Below are positions 34,021 through 44,012 of a stretch of DNA of 64,000 nucleotides, one piece after another (positions within the stretch are counted from its first letter, which is position 1; each line of letters begins with the position of its first letter). The notes under the pieces are model-generated. The model was not told the origin of the DNA and did no database searches. It saw nothing but the letters and a program-made list of their open reading frames with translations. This stretch comes from Actinomycetota bacterium (GTDB taxonomy: Bacteria; Actinomycetota; Actinomycetes; Nanopelagicales; Nanopelagicaceae): contig WLEB01000002.1 in NCBI GenBank assembly GCA_009704505.1, positions 27,344-91,343 of the forward strand, given 5' to 3'. A program made the position numbers and the translations under genes.

Positions 34021-36168
34021 GTGAGCACTACAAAGAAAAGCCGCCGTCCCCTTGTCTATGCATTAATCGTTATTTTTGTGTGGTTTGGAACAAGCGGTGT
34101 TATGGGACCTTTGTTTGGCAAGTTGTCAACTGTTCAAGAAAATGACAACTCAGCGTTTCTGCCTGATAGCGCTGAATCTACTCAAGCTTCAAAGATCATT
34201 GCGCAGTTTAATGATTCAGAGAATCAGAGCCTTCCAACGCTTGTTCTATACCGAGGCGAAATTGACGCAGAAAAAATCACAGGATTGAACATTCATCTCG
34301 CTCAACTTGCATCAAAAAACATTGGTGACAGCGATGTCCCAATCTCTGCATATTTAAATCCTGGAGAGCAAATCTTTGCCTTTCCTTCTCAAGATGGGAA
34401 GGCTTTACTTGTCAACCTTCCATTTAACGCAGATGTTGCCTCAGATTTGCTACCAAATAACAAGCCTGTACTACCAGAGTTAATCGAGACATTGCGTGAA
34501 GATGCATCTGAGTATGCAAACTCGAATGGTTTGATTTCTAACGTAACCGGTATTGGCGCAATCTTGGGAGATCTCTTTGGAGCATTCGAAGGGATTGACT
34601 CATCGCTTCTGTTCACAACGTTAATTGTGGTTGCGCTGATTCTGATTGTTGTTTATCGATCTCCAGTGCTTTGGATTCTTCCTCTCTTTTCAGCAGTAAT
34701 TGCACTCTCAACTGCCGGAGGATTAATTTATCTTCTGACAAAAAATGATGTCATTGATCTCAATGGTCAATCTCAAGGAATTCTCTCTGTTCTAGTTCTG
34801 GGCGCGGCAACAGATTATGCGCTGCTATTAATTGCTAGATACCGTGAAGAGCTTCACCATTTTGACACTCCATTTAGTGCGATGAAGGCAGCTTTAAAAG
34901 GAGTTGTAGAACCCATCGTTGCATCTGGTGCAACAACTACAACAGCATTAATGGTCCTACTTCTGAGTGATCTTTCTGGAAACAGAGGTTTAGGCCCAGT
35001 TGGTGCAATCGGAATTATCTGTTCGGTCATAACAATTTTAACTTTACTGCCCGCTCTTCTTGTTGCCTTTGGTCGCTGGGTTTTCTGGCCACGCATTCCA
35101 CGCCATGATGATGTGAACTCTCAACTAGATGGTTCGTGGGCAAAAGTGGGAGCAGCAGTTGAAAAGCGCCCCCGCAAACTTTGGATTGGTACTGCAATTG
35201 GATTGACGATTTTGGCAGGATTTTCAACAACTTTAAATGCCAGAGGACTTTCTACGGCAGATGCATTTACTCAACGACCAGATTCTGTTGTTGGCTTAGA
35301 GTTTTTAGGCCAGCATTTTCCTGGTGGATCAGGACAACCAACAGAGGTTGTCGTAAAACAAGAACTGATTGCTCCAATTTCAGCGGCGTTGATGCAAGTT
35401 GATGGCGTTGCATCTGTAGAACCATTACGTAGCGCACCTGCAATTCCAGGTCAGCCTCCAGCTGAGATAAAAATTGTTGATGGTAGGGCGGTACTGAATG
35501 CTACGCTTTCTTTAAATCCTGACAGCGTTGAAGCTCGAGATGTAATCCCCAAAATACGAGATGCAGTTCATGCAATCGATCCTGAAATTTTAGTTGGCGG
35601 GTCAACTGCTGTCGCCTTTGATACAGATGTTGCTGCAAACCACGATAATCGGACGATCATTCCAATTGTATTGATCCTGATCACGATAATTTTGGGTCTC
35701 CTGTTGCGAAGCATCCTTGCCGCCGGTCTTTTACTTGGAACAGTGGTCCTGTCTTACTTTGCAACACTTGGTGCTTGCCAATTGGTCTTTGAGCACATAT
35801 TTGGTTTCAAGGGTGCAGATGTTTCATTCCCACTCTTTGCATTCATCTTCCTAGTTGCACTTGGTATTGATTACAACATCTTCTTAATGACAAGAGTGCG
35901 AGAAGAAAGTGCGAGAATTGGAACTAGAGCCGGTGTTATTAAGGGATTGACAGTTACAGGTGGAGTTATCACCTCCGCTGGAATTGTTCTAGCAGCAACT
36001 TTTGGCGTTCTTGGAGTCTTGCCGCTTGTGTTCTTGGCACAACTAGGATTTGCAGTTGCTTTTGGTGTTTTGCTAGACACAATGATTGTTCGAACAATTC
36101 TGGTTCCAGCTTTGGTTCACGATATTGGTGGAAAAGTATGGTGGCCTTCTAAATTGCAGAGTAAGTAA
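34021..36168 (+). CDS. MMPL-family RND transporter
   Basis: This inner-membrane transporter of 715 residues has twelve predicted helices in two MMPL repeats. The first repeat carries LVLGAATDYALLLIARYREEL and the second LVALGIDYNIFLMTRVREE, with the conserved Asp and Tyr for proton relay in each. Large external loops follow helices 1 and 7. Actinobacterial members export lipids or act as general efflux pumps; the cargo is unknown here. The start is GTG, with AGGAAGG 11-12 nt upstream inside a possible leader ORF. Confidence 0.9.
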   Translation: MSTTKKSRRPLVYALIVIFVWFGTSGVMGPLFGKLSTVQENDNSAFLPDSAESTQASKIIAQFNDSENQSLPTLVLYRGEIDAEKITGLNIHLAQLASKNIGDSDVPISAYLNPGEQIFAFPSQDGKALLVNLPFNADVASDLLPNNKPVLPELIETLREDASEYANSNGLISNVTGIGAILGDLFGAFEGIDSSLLFTTLIVVALILIVVYRSPVLWILPLFSAVIALSTAGGLIYLLTKNDVIDLNGQSQGILSVLVLGAATDYALLLIARYREELHHFDTPFSAMKAALKGVVEPIVASGATTTTALMVLLLSDLSGNRGLGPVGAIGIICSVITILTLLPALLVAFGRWVFWPRIPRHDDVNSQLDGSWAKVGAAVEKRPRKLWIGTAIGLTILAGFSTTLNARGLSTADAFTQRPDSVVGLEFLGQHFPGGSGQPTEVVVKQELIAPISAALMQVDGVASVEPLRSAPAIPGQPPAEIKIVDGRAVLNATLSLNPDSVEARDVIPKIRDAVHAIDPEILVGGSTAVAFDTDVAANHDNRTIIPIVLILITIILGLLLRSILAAGLLLGTVVLSYFATLGACQLVFEHIFGFKGADVSFPLFAFIFLVALGIDYNIFLMTRVREESARIGTRAGVIKGLTVTGGVITSAGIVLAATFGVLGVLPLVFLAQLGFAVAFGVLLDTMIVRTILVPALVHDIGGKVWWPSKLQSK

Positions 36169-36177
36169 CCAGTAGCA

Positions 36178-37194
36178 ATGGCACTTAAAGTCGGAATCGC
36201 TGGATACGGCTTAGCGGGTCGGTATTTCCATGCTCCTTTGCTAAAGGGTTGTGGTTTTGAAGTTACAGGTGTCCATACAACAAATAAGGAACGTTCCGCC
36301 CATGCACTTTTAGATTTTCCTAATACAAAGGTTTTGAGTTCGATTTCTGAGTTAGTCGAGCTTAATCTTGATCTTTTAGTTGTTGCCTCTGCCAATCTAG
36401 TTCACGCGGAGCATGCAATTGCTGGCATCAATAAAGGGATTCCAGTTGTAATCGATAAACCAATGGGAAGAACTGCTGCAGAGGTGCAGCAAATTATTTC
36501 TGCCGCGCAATCCAAGAATGTCGCAGTAACAACCTTTTTTAATAGGCGCTGGGATAGTGATGCTTTAACGATCAAGAAAGTTCTAGAAAGCAAAGTTTTA
36601 GGTGAAGTTCATCGCCTTGATTCACGTTTTGAAAGATTTAGACCTGAGCTCAATTTAGATTCTTGGCGTGAAAGCATGAGCGCTGAACAAGGCGGAGGAC
36701 AGCTACTCGATCTACAACCACATTTGATCTCTACGGCTATCGATTGGTTTGGTCCAGCTAGTTTAGTTACGGCGTCAGTTCGCTCATTAAGGTCAGGGGC
36801 AGATGATGACTCTGTCTTAGTTTTTCACCATAAATCTGGTGTTAATTCCTATCTTTCGGCTAGCGCATTAGTTGGTGCACCAGGTCCGCGCATTCGCATA
36901 TTAGGAACTAAGGGCGCACTTGTCATTAATGATTTAGATCCACAAGAGGCGCTTTTGCGTGATGGAAAATACCCTAAAAATGGAACTTGGGAATTACCAA
37001 CAACTTCTGAGGCGTTTATTCACCGTGGTGATGAGATAGAAAAAATTGAATCAGTTCCAGGTAACTATGGTCATTTTTATAAGCAAGTTGAGCAAGCAAT
37101 TGTTAATGGGGCGCCATGGCCTGTTTCTACATCTGACGCGCTACTCGTATCGCAATTAATCGATCAAGCAAGAGAGATCGGGGAACGTGTATAA
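36178..37194 (+). CDS. Gfo/Idh/MocA-family oxidoreductase
   Basis: This NAD(P)-dependent oxidoreductase of 338 residues has the Rossmann motif VGIAGYGLAGRYF and a DKPMG motif (residue ~93), a variant of the EKP catalytic lysine site. The C-terminal domain carries GGGQLLDLQPHLIS with the conserved histidine. It resembles uncharacterised YdgJ/YhhX-type members acting on sugars or inositols. The gene lies 9 bp after the MMPL stop and overlaps the FAD oxidoreductase gene by 8 bp, which implies an operon. Confidence 0.85.
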   Translation: MALKVGIAGYGLAGRYFHAPLLKGCGFEVTGVHTTNKERSAHALLDFPNTKVLSSISELVELNLDLLVVASANLVHAEHAIAGINKGIPVVIDKPMGRTAAEVQQIISAAQSKNVAVTTFFNRRWDSDALTIKKVLESKVLGEVHRLDSRFERFRPELNLDSWRESMSAEQGGGQLLDLQPHLISTAIDWFGPASLVTASVRSLRSGADDDSVLVFHHKSGVNSYLSASALVGAPGPRIRILGTKGALVINDLDPQEALLRDGKYPKNGTWELPTTSEAFIHRGDEIEKIESVPGNYGHFYKQVEQAIVNGAPWPVSTSDALLVSQLIDQAREIGERV

Positions 37195-38350
37195 ACAGCC
37201 AGATGTCCTTGTAATTGGTGCGGGACTTGCTGGCCTCAATGCGGCAATTCACTTGCAATCTCGTGGGGCAATTGTTCGCGTTGTGGAGTCATCAGATCGC
37301 CCAGGCGGGCGTGTTGCAAGTGATGTGATTGATGGCTTCATATGCGATCGTGGATTTCAATTAATAAATGCTAATTATCCCGCATTGAAAGAGTTGAAAG
37401 TTATAGAAGAGATAGATTTCTTGATTGCACCACGTGTAATTGAAGTAGCCATAGATACTGGCCGTCATTTGATTGGTGATCCTCGAAAAGCCCTCCTCTC
37501 GGCATTTGATTCATCTTTGGGATCCCTCTTTGAAAAATTCTCACTTCTAACTTTCATTTTTGGACCAACTGCCAAAAATGAGCCTCTCTCAGATGCCCTT
37601 ATTCGATGTGGCTTAACGTATGAAAGGGTTCTACGTCCCTTCTTGCAGGGTGTTTTCCTGACTGATCCGAAGAACGTAGATGCCATGTATGGGCAGCAAA
37701 TACTTAGAAGTTTTGTCTCAGGCTCAATCGGAATACCAAAAAATGGCGTAGGACAACTTTCTTACGCTTTAGCAAAGCGAGTATCGAATATTTCATATAA
37801 CGTTCAAGTAGATCGCATTGCTGATGAAAAGGTGTATACATCAGAGGGAGTTCTTACTGCAGACAAGATTGTTGTTGCAACAGATGCGACCACGGCCGCG
37901 CAGCTTTTGGGTAATGGTCAAGTTCCAAAAATGGCGGGCTGCATCACTTGGTATCACGCAGTTGAAGAAAATCCATCCGGTACTGGTCGATTAGTTGTGG
38001 ATGGCCTCAATAGAGGACCGGTGATTAACTCTGTTGTTATCTCCGATATCTCCAAAAACTATGCGCCAAGTGGTTCACATTTAGTGTCAACAACTACTGG
38101 ATTAAACATCACTGAGTCGGATGTTCGCAGACATTTAGCGCTTATCTGGTCTGTGCCAACACACAATTGGCAGTTAATTGCTAAGTATGAGATTCCTACC
38201 GCACTACCGATTCAAAGCCCTGATCAAGGTTTATCGCAAGAGCTTAGATTTAATGATCAAATCTATGTTGTGGGAGATCACAAGATGGTTCCATCCCAGC
38301 AAGGCGCCCTATTTTCTGGTCGACTTGTTAGTGACTTAATCTTTAACTAA
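37187..38350 (+). CDS. FAD-dependent amine oxidase/desaturase-like protein
   Basis: This flavoprotein of 387 residues begins with the dinucleotide-binding motif VLVIGAGLAGLNAAIHL followed by DRPGGRVASD, the signature of the amine-oxidase/phytoene-desaturase/protoporphyrinogen-oxidase superfamily. The FAD-binding C-terminal end is YVVGDHKMVPSQQGALFSGR. The substrate is unknown; no carotenoid genes are adjacent. It starts with GTG inside the end of the Gfo/Idh gene (8-bp overlap) and converges with the epimerase gene, overlapping it by 15 bp. Confidence 0.82.
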   Translation: MYKQPDVLVIGAGLAGLNAAIHLQSRGAIVRVVESSDRPGGRVASDVIDGFICDRGFQLINANYPALKELKVIEEIDFLIAPRVIEVAIDTGRHLIGDPRKALLSAFDSSLGSLFEKFSLLTFIFGPTAKNEPLSDALIRCGLTYERVLRPFLQGVFLTDPKNVDAMYGQQILRSFVSGSIGIPKNGVGQLSYALAKRVSNISYNVQVDRIADEKVYTSEGVLTADKIVVATDATTAAQLLGNGQVPKMAGCITWYHAVEENPSGTGRLVVDGLNRGPVINSVVISDISKNYAPSGSHLVSTTTGLNITESDVRRHLALIWSVPTHNWQLIAKYEIPTALPIQSPDQGLSQELRFNDQIYVVGDHKMVPSQQGALFSGRLVSDLIFN

Positions 38351-39232
38351 TTCAACCAAAGCTTCAGAGATGTGTGGATAGTCCCACACGAATCCTGCTT
38401 CTTGAAGTGCCTGAGGTATGACTTTTTTTGAACCTAATACCTCTGAAGAAAATCCGCCTAGAGCAATTTTTAATGCGAACGCCGGAGCTGGAAACAATGC
38501 AGGACGATGCATGGCGCGAGCTAAAGCAGAAGTAAATTCTTGATTTGTAACTGGATTTGGAGTTGTCAGATTAATCGGACCGGAGATTGGATTTTCAAGA
38601 GCAAAAACTATAGCTCTAATCTGATCATGCAATGTAATCCATGACCACCACTGCTTTCCACTTCCTAGTTTTCCACCTAGACCAAAACGAAACAGAGGAA
38701 GCATTTTTCCAAGCGCACCGCCCGTAGGATCTAGAACCAAACCGGTGCGTAGTTTTACTGTTCGCACGTCGCCAGATAAATCTGCTGCCGCTTCCCACTC
38801 TCGACAGACAGTAGCTAGGAAATCATCTCCAAATCGATCATTTTCAACCACGGCGCGATTTCCACTTTCGCCATACCACCCAATAGCCGATGCTGAGATG
38901 AATACTTGTGGCTTAAGTTCTGCAACTGCAGCGGCGATTGCAGTTGTACCCAAAAGTCGTGAGTTCAAAATCTCTGATTTATATTTTTTGTTCCAGCGCT
39001 TATCGCCAACTCCTACACCCGCTAAGTGAATTACTGCATCGACACCATTGAGTGGTTCTAAATCAACGAATCCTGTTTGCGGATCCCACTGAACTTCATC
39101 GGAAGAAATAGGAGAGCGACGAACTAAACGTTGAACTAAATGACCTTGTGACTTTAAGTGTCCAACCAAGGCGCTACCAATTAATCCTGAGGCACCAGTT
39201 ACTGCAATTCGCTGCGCGGTGAACTTACCCAT
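38336..39232 (-). CDS. TIGR01777-family NAD-dependent epimerase
   Basis: This extended SDR of 298 residues has the cofactor motif VTGASGLIGSALVGHL, VIHLAGVGVGDKRW, a catalytic YxxxG-type site in SAIGWYGESG, and a C-terminal DUF1731 region. The family has no firmly assigned substrate and is related to cell-division inhibitor SulA-like epimerases in name only. It lies 1 bp after the E2 stop codon, the same order as in mycobacteria (Rv2216 beside dlaT), so it belongs to that operon. Confidence 0.88.
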   Translation of the reverse strand: MGKFTAQRIAVTGASGLIGSALVGHLKSQGHLVQRLVRRSPISSDEVQWDPQTGFVDLEPLNGVDAVIHLAGVGVGDKRWNKKYKSEILNSRLLGTTAIAAAVAELKPQVFISASAIGWYGESGNRAVVENDRFGDDFLATVCREWEAAADLSGDVRTVKLRTGLVLDPTGGALGKMLPLFRFGLGGKLGSGKQWWSWITLHDQIRAIVFALENPISGPINLTTPNPVTNQEFTSALARAMHRPALFPAPAFALKIALGGFSSEVLGSKKVIPQALQEAGFVWDYPHISEALVELVKD

Positions 39233-39233
39233 G

Positions 39234-40907
39234 TTAGAGACCTAGATCAGATTCAAATGCGCCACCTTCTAGACGCTCTTTGAGAGTAACTAGGAATCGA
39301 GCTGCATCTGCGCCATCGACCACTCGGTGATCGTAAGAAAGTGCCAGATATACCATTGATCTAATTGCAATACTTTCTCCACCATCATCACCCTTAACAA
39401 CCATTGGACGTTTTACAACTGCGCCAAGTCCAAGAATTGCAACTTGAGGTTGACTAATAATTGGAGTATCAAAAAGTGCGCCGCGACTTCCAGTATTGGT
39501 AAGTGTGAAAGTTCCACCACCTAATTCATCTGGTGTTACTTTGTTATCTCGAGTGCGCGCGGCAAGGTCTGCAATCTTTCTAGCTACTGCTCCCATGTTG
39601 AGATCGCCGGCATTTGCAATAACCGGAACCAACAGACCACGCTCTGTATCAACGGCAATTCCAAGATGCTCAGCCCCATGGTAGGTGATTTGGTCTCCTT
39701 CAACAGAAGAGTTCAAAACTGGATGCTGTTTTAACGCTTCACAAACAGCCACAGAAAAGAATGGAAGGTATGACAATTTCACACCCTCGCGGTTTTCAAA
39801 ACTGGCCTTTGCGCGATCTCGCAATCTTGAAATCTTTGTGACATCTACTTCTACAACGGTAGTTAACTGAGCACTCACCTGAAGAGACTCAACCATGCGT
39901 GCGGCAATAACCTTACGAAGACGAGACATTGTGACCGTTGTTCCACGAAGTGGTGAGACGGCAACTGCTGATGTTCGGGGAGCAGATGCAGCAGAAGTTA
40001 CTGCAGGTGCGCTAGCTGTACTAGTTGCAGTGGCAGTAGTTAATGGACGAGCTGCCTCTACGTCTTCACGGCGAATTCGCCCTCCGATGCCAGTACCTTT
40101 AACGGTAGAGAGATTGACACCTAAATCGGTTGCTAGTTTGCGAACTAGGGGAGTTACGTAAGCATCTTGAGGTTGAGCAACTGCCACTGCGACAGGAGCC
40201 GCTGCTACAACTGGAGCAGCCACAACTGGTGGTGTTACGACCGGTGCTGTTACAACTGGAGCAACAGGCGGTGAAGCAACAACGGGTGCAGAAGGTGCGA
40301 CAACTGCTCCGGCAGATCCAATTAAACCTAATCTTGCTCCGACAGGAACAGTTGTATCCACTGCTACATCAATAGCCAATAAAGTTCCGGCCACAGGTGA
40401 AGGTATCTCTGTATCTACCTTGTCTGTTGAAACTTCAAGCAATGCCTCATCAGCAGCTACTGAATCGCCAATGTTTTTTAACCAGCGAGTTACTGTTCCT
40501 TCACTAACGCTTTCTCCGAGTGCAGGCATGGAAATTACTGTGCCTGTCGAATTTGTTGTTGGTGCTGGTGACGCTGGTGCAACGGGAGCGGCAACAACGG
40601 GCGCAGCAACGGCAGGTGCAACTGGGGCAGCAACCGGAGCTGCAACGGCAGGTGCTGATGTGACTGCGGCTCCATCGGCGATCACTGCAAGCTCTGCGCC
40701 AACAGCAACTGTTTGGTCTACCTGAACAATAATTTTTTGGAGTGTTCCAGATACTGGAGAAGGAATTTCGGTATCGACTTTATCCGTAGAAACTTCTAGA
40801 AGCGGTTCATCCACATTGACGTGATCGCCTTCAGCTTTTAACCAACGAGTTACTGTTCCCTCGCTAACACTTTCGCCAAGTGCTGGCATCGTTACAGAAA
40901 ATGTCAT
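39234..40907 (-). CDS. sucB: 2-oxoacid dehydrogenase E2, dihydrolipoyl acyltransferase
   Basis: This core enzyme of a 2-oxoacid dehydrogenase complex has 557 residues. Two lipoyl domains (about 1-76 and 125-200) each carry the lipoylation motif [14 protein letters not shown]. Ala/Pro/Val-rich linkers follow each domain. A peripheral-subunit-binding domain ([13 protein letters not shown], near 258) precedes the catalytic domain, which ends in [13 protein letters not shown]. The mycobacterial relative in this position, DlaT, serves pyruvate dehydrogenase, so the substrate (succinyl or acetyl) is not certain. A GGAG ribosome binding site is present. It follows lpd by 16 bp. Confidence 0.9.
   Translation of the reverse strand: MTFSVTMPALGESVSEGTVTRWLKAEGDHVNVDEPLLEVSTDKVDTEIPSPVSGTLQKIIVQVDQTVAVGAELAVIADGAAVTSAPAVAAPVAAPVAPAVAAPVVAAPVAPASPAPTTNSTGTVISMPALGESVSEGTVTRWLKNIGDSVAADEALLEVSTDKVDTEIPSPVAGTLLAIDVAVDTTVPVGARLGLIGSAGAVVAPSAPVVASPPVAPVVTAPVVTPPVVAAPVVAAAPVAVAVAQPQDAYVTPLVRKLATDLGVNLSTVKGTGIGGRIRREDVEAARPLTTATATSTASAPAVTSAASAPRTSAVAVSPLRGTTVTMSRLRKVIAARMVESLQVSAQLTTVVEVDVTKISRLRDRAKASFENREGVKLSYLPFFSVAVCEALKQHPVLNSSVEGDQITYHGAEHLGIAVDTERGLLVPVIANAGDLNMGAVARKIADLAARTRDNKVTPDELGGGTFTLTNTGSRGALFDTPIISQPQVAILGLGAVVKRPMVVKGDDGGESIAIRSMVYLALSYDHRVVDGADAARFLVTLKERLEGGAFESDLGL
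40540..40680 (-). repeat. Low-complexity Ala/Pro/Val linker repeats in sucB
   Basis: Short degenerate repeats encode AAPV/APVAP units between the two lipoyl domains. A similar stretch lies near 40145-40295 after the second domain. They are flexible swinging-arm linkers and not a CRISPR or mobile repeat. Confidence 0.8.
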
Positions 40908-40923
40908 TATCTTCTCCTAGTGG

Positions 40924-42291
40924 TTATCCGTGTGCGTGAAGTGGTTTGCCGGCAAGTGCCATATGGGCCTCGCCCATAGCTTCTGAAAGTGTTGGGTGTG
41001 CATGAATCAATGGTGCAACATCACTAGCACGCGCCTCCCAGTTATAAATTAATTCAGCCTCTGCGAGCAATTCACCAACACGCGCGCCGACCATATGAAT
41101 TCCCAAAACAGGACCATCTTTTTGAGCGACTAACTTTATGGAACCTGACGTGTTTAGAATTTGCGCTTTTCCATTTCCTGCTAAGTCATATGTCAGTTCA
41201 ACAACATCATGGCCACGATTTTTTGCCTCTGCTGTAGTCAGACCAACGGATGCAACTTCTGGATCCGAATACGTGACGCGAGGAATTCCGTCGTAATTAA
41301 TTGGACGAGGATTTAACCCTGCGATTTCCTCTGCGACTAAAATACCCTCTGCAAATCCAACGTGTGCTAGCTGTAAAGTTGGGATCAAGTCACCAACTGC
41401 CCAAATGCCTGGAATGTTTGTCCGGCACTTATCATCAACAAGCACATAGCCGCGATCCATTGTTATACCTTGTTCCTGGTATCCAATATTGTCTGAAACC
41501 GGTCCACGGCCAACGGCCACCATTAACAACTCTGCAGTTAATGACTTGCCGTCTTCTAGGGTAACTGTCACATCTTTTTTGTTCTTAACGGCCGATGCAA
41601 ACCTAACGCCTAATTCAAGATTAATTCCGCGCTTGCGAAACGCTCGTTCAAGCTGCTTGCTTGAAGATTCGTCTTCAAGTGCGATCAATCTTGGCAGGCC
41701 TTCAACAATTGTTACTTCACTGCCAAATGATTTCCAAACTGAGGCGAATTCCGAACCAATGACTCCGCCGCCAAGAACAATCACACTTTTTGGAACATAG
41801 TTGAGTTTAGTTCCGTGATCGGAGGTAATAATTTTCTCTCCATCAATTTCCAATCCGGGAAGAGTCTTTGCGTAAGACCCAGTGGCAAGGACAATGTTCT
41901 TGCCGGTGTACTTAACTCCAGCTACTTCGACTGTGTCTTTAGAAACCAATTTTCCGTGACCTTCAACGAAAACTATGCCCCGCGACTTAACCAGACCGGA
42001 GAGTCCTTTATATAGCTTGTTGATAACGCCATCTTTGTAAGCGTTGACTCCATCCATGTCCATTCCGTTGAGAGTTGACTTCACGCCAAACTTTGAGCCT
42101 TCACGAGCACCATCGGCAATCTCTGCCGAATGTAGAAGTGCCTTAGTAGGGATGCATCCTCGGTGTAAACATGTACCGCCGACTTTGTCTGATTCGATTA
42201 ATGCGACCGTTAGGCCAAGTTGTGCACCTCTTAGGGCCGCGGCGTAGCCGCCACTTCCACCACCAAGGATTACAAGATCGAATTGCGACAC
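40924..42291 (-). CDS. lpd: Dihydrolipoyl dehydrogenase (E3)
   Basis: This FAD-containing E3 of 455 residues reoxidises the lipoyl arm of the E2 encoded next to it. The FAD motif is VILGGGSGGYAAALRGAQLG, the redox-active disulfide GGTCLHRGCIPTK, the NAD-binding site VIVLGGGVIGSEFA, and the C-terminal base pair His-Glu sits in HAHPTLSEAM. The start is GTG with a GAGAGGAG ribosome binding site. The ~190-bp region upstream, after pepA, holds no other gene; a TTGACC near the middle is only a weak promoter candidate. Confidence 0.96.
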   Translation of the reverse strand: MSQFDLVILGGGSGGYAAALRGAQLGLTVALIESDKVGGTCLHRGCIPTKALLHSAEIADGAREGSKFGVKSTLNGMDMDGVNAYKDGVINKLYKGLSGLVKSRGIVFVEGHGKLVSKDTVEVAGVKYTGKNIVLATGSYAKTLPGLEIDGEKIITSDHGTKLNYVPKSVIVLGGGVIGSEFASVWKSFGSEVTIVEGLPRLIALEDESSSKQLERAFRKRGINLELGVRFASAVKNKKDVTVTLEDGKSLTAELLMVAVGRGPVSDNIGYQEQGITMDRGYVLVDDKCRTNIPGIWAVGDLIPTLQLAHVGFAEGILVAEEIAGLNPRPINYDGIPRVTYSDPEVASVGLTTAEAKNRGHDVVELTYDLAGNGKAQILNTSGSIKLVAQKDGPVLGIHMVGARVGELLAEAELIYNWEARASDVAPLIHAHPTLSEAMGEAHMALAGKPLHAHG

Positions 42292-42483
42292 CGACGACTC
42301 CTCTCACCAACCAAAAACTTCACGAACTCTTAACTCATTACAGATTCACTAGTTCGCCCAATGCCTCGAGCTTGTCTAGTTTTACTTGAATCTCTAGGGC
42401 CTATCTTGCCCCACATTGGGTCAAAGTTCACAATGCAAGCAAGGCCAACTGAGATTAATCACTAACTTCTTTTGATAGAAGGG

Positions 42484-43974
42484 CTAACCCTGTTCAGCCA
42501 AGGTCACAAGTGTGCGAAAAGCCACCCCGGTGCCACCAACAGGTGTATAGCCGTGGGCCTTTCCTTCGTTGTAGGCAGGACCAGCAATGTCTAGGTGCAG
42601 CCACGGTTGTTCTGGAGCTACGAACTCTTTGAGAAAGAGCCCCGCAACTAACATTCCACCCATCCGATCACCGATATTTGCTAAATCTGCAACTGGTGAA
42701 TCTAGTGATGCGCGAAGTTCTTCCGGTAATGGCATGGGCCAAAATTGCTCGCCACTAATAGCTGCACTATCTAAGAACGTATTACAAAACTCCTGGTTAT
42801 TTGTCATTACAGCACTCGTGCGTGTTCCTAGCGCAACTACTTGAGCACCCGTTAGCGTTGCAACATCTACAATTCCATCCAATTTATTCTTTGATGACTG
42901 AGCTTTAACTAATGCATCGGCTAGAACTAACCGACCTTCTGCATCGGGATTGAGAACCTCGACAGTCTTTCCACCAAAAATCGTAATGATGTCACTTGGT
43001 CGAACCGCAGTGTCACTTGGCATGTTTTCTGCCAATGGTGCCCACATTTCTATTGCAACAGGAAGCTTGAGTTTTGCAATCGCCAAGACTGCAGCGCAGA
43101 CAGCGGCAGCACCACTCATGTCAGACTTCATAGCCTCCATTCCTGACGCTGGTTTTAGAGCTAAGCCTCCTGTGTCAAAAGTGATTCCCTTTCCAATATA
43201 TGAATATCGCTTCGACGGTTTGGTCTTTGGAGTGTAAGAAATATGGAGAAGTCGCGGGGGATTGGCAGAACCCTGACCTACTCCAACAATTCCACCAAAG
43301 CCCTGAGCCTTGAGCGCCTTCTCATCCCAAATTTGAAGTTTTAGTCCTGATTTAGCACCGCCTGCAGACTTAACTTCCTCTGAAACCTTTTTACAGAATT
43401 TATCTGGAGTTAAGTAGCTAGGAGGCATATTAATTAAGTCACGCACTAGGCCCGCATACTGTGCAATTGTCTCTGCGCGAGAAACAGCTAATTTGCCTTG
43501 AGCATTGTTACCTAGCTTTGAAAAGATCGTTATGTTTTTTATGGGATCTTTATGATTACTCTTTGTAGATCCTTTAAATGCAGTGAAGTTGTATGCCCCT
43601 AGAGCAGCACCTTCAGCAACAGCGGCAATCTCGTTGGTCTTTCTAGCAGGAAGTGAAAATGTGGCAGATGTGTTTCCATGTAATTCACGTGAAGCACTTC
43701 CGGCTGCTCGTCTTAAAGTCTCATGAGAATATGTGGCCGACTTTGCGCCAAGACCAGTAAAAACCATTAACCTCACAAGTGATCCTGGAATCTTGATAAC
43801 TTCGTCAGCTTTTCCGGTTGCCCCCATGTCGGCTAACTGAGTGATGAGTTTTTTTGTATCTACCACCATGTCGCCAGACTCAATGGCCAGTCCACCCTTT
43901 GAATTAGTCGACGCTAATCCCAGTACTAAGACTTCGTCTTTGACCACGCCATCAGAGATTTTTATTCTGCTCAT
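42484..43974 (-). CDS. pepA: Leucyl aminopeptidase (M17)
   Basis: This dinuclear-metal aminopeptidase of 496 residues removes N-terminal residues from peptides in the cytoplasm. The signature NPDAEGRLVLADAL and the metal-binding GKGITFDTGGLALKP with the downstream MKSDMSGAA are present. The ORF track starts at 44028, but a TAGGCT (43982-43987) lies 7 nt before the ATG at 43974, so MSRIKISDG is the likely N-terminus. It is divergent from gcvT. The same gene (pepB) lies near gcvT in mycobacteria. Confidence 0.95.
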   Translation of the reverse strand: MSRIKISDGVVKDEVLVLGLASTNSKGGLAIESGDMVVDTKKLITQLADMGATGKADEVIKIPGSLVRLMVFTGLGAKSATYSHETLRRAAGSASRELHGNTSATFSLPARKTNEIAAVAEGAALGAYNFTAFKGSTKSNHKDPIKNITIFSKLGNNAQGKLAVSRAETIAQYAGLVRDLINMPPSYLTPDKFCKKVSEEVKSAGGAKSGLKLQIWDEKALKAQGFGGIVGVGQGSANPPRLLHISYTPKTKPSKRYSYIGKGITFDTGGLALKPASGMEAMKSDMSGAAAVCAAVLAIAKLKLPVAIEMWAPLAENMPSDTAVRPSDIITIFGGKTVEVLNPDAEGRLVLADALVKAQSSKNKLDGIVDVATLTGAQVVALGTRTSAVMTNNQEFCNTFLDSAAISGEQFWPMPLPEELRASLDSPVADLANIGDRMGGMLVAGLFLKEFVAPEQPWLHLDIAGPAYNEGKAHGYTPVGGTGVAFRTLVTLAEQG

Positions 43975-43981
43975 ATCGGTA

Positions 43982-44006
43982 AGCCTAATAGAACTCTTGG
44001 TAGGTT
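43982..44006. promoter_or_regulatory. Divergent leaderless promoters of pepA and gcvT
   Basis: TAGGCT (minus strand, 43982-43987) ends 7 nt before the pepA ATG. TAGGTT (plus strand, 44001-44006) ends 6 nt before the gcvT ATG. The start codons are 38 bp apart, so each promoter's upstream region overlaps the other's -10. Confidence 0.55.
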
Positions 44007-44012
44007 TGCACA

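Noticed and set aside
40145-40680. Repeated short units that could suggest a repeat array or CRISPR
   Set aside because: The units are in-frame Ala/Pro/Val linker codons inside the E2 gene, with no constant spacer length.
42292-42483. A hidden gene or riboswitch between pepA and lpd
   Set aside because: No open frame with a start signal and no known leader fold was visible; only weak promoter-like sequence was seen.
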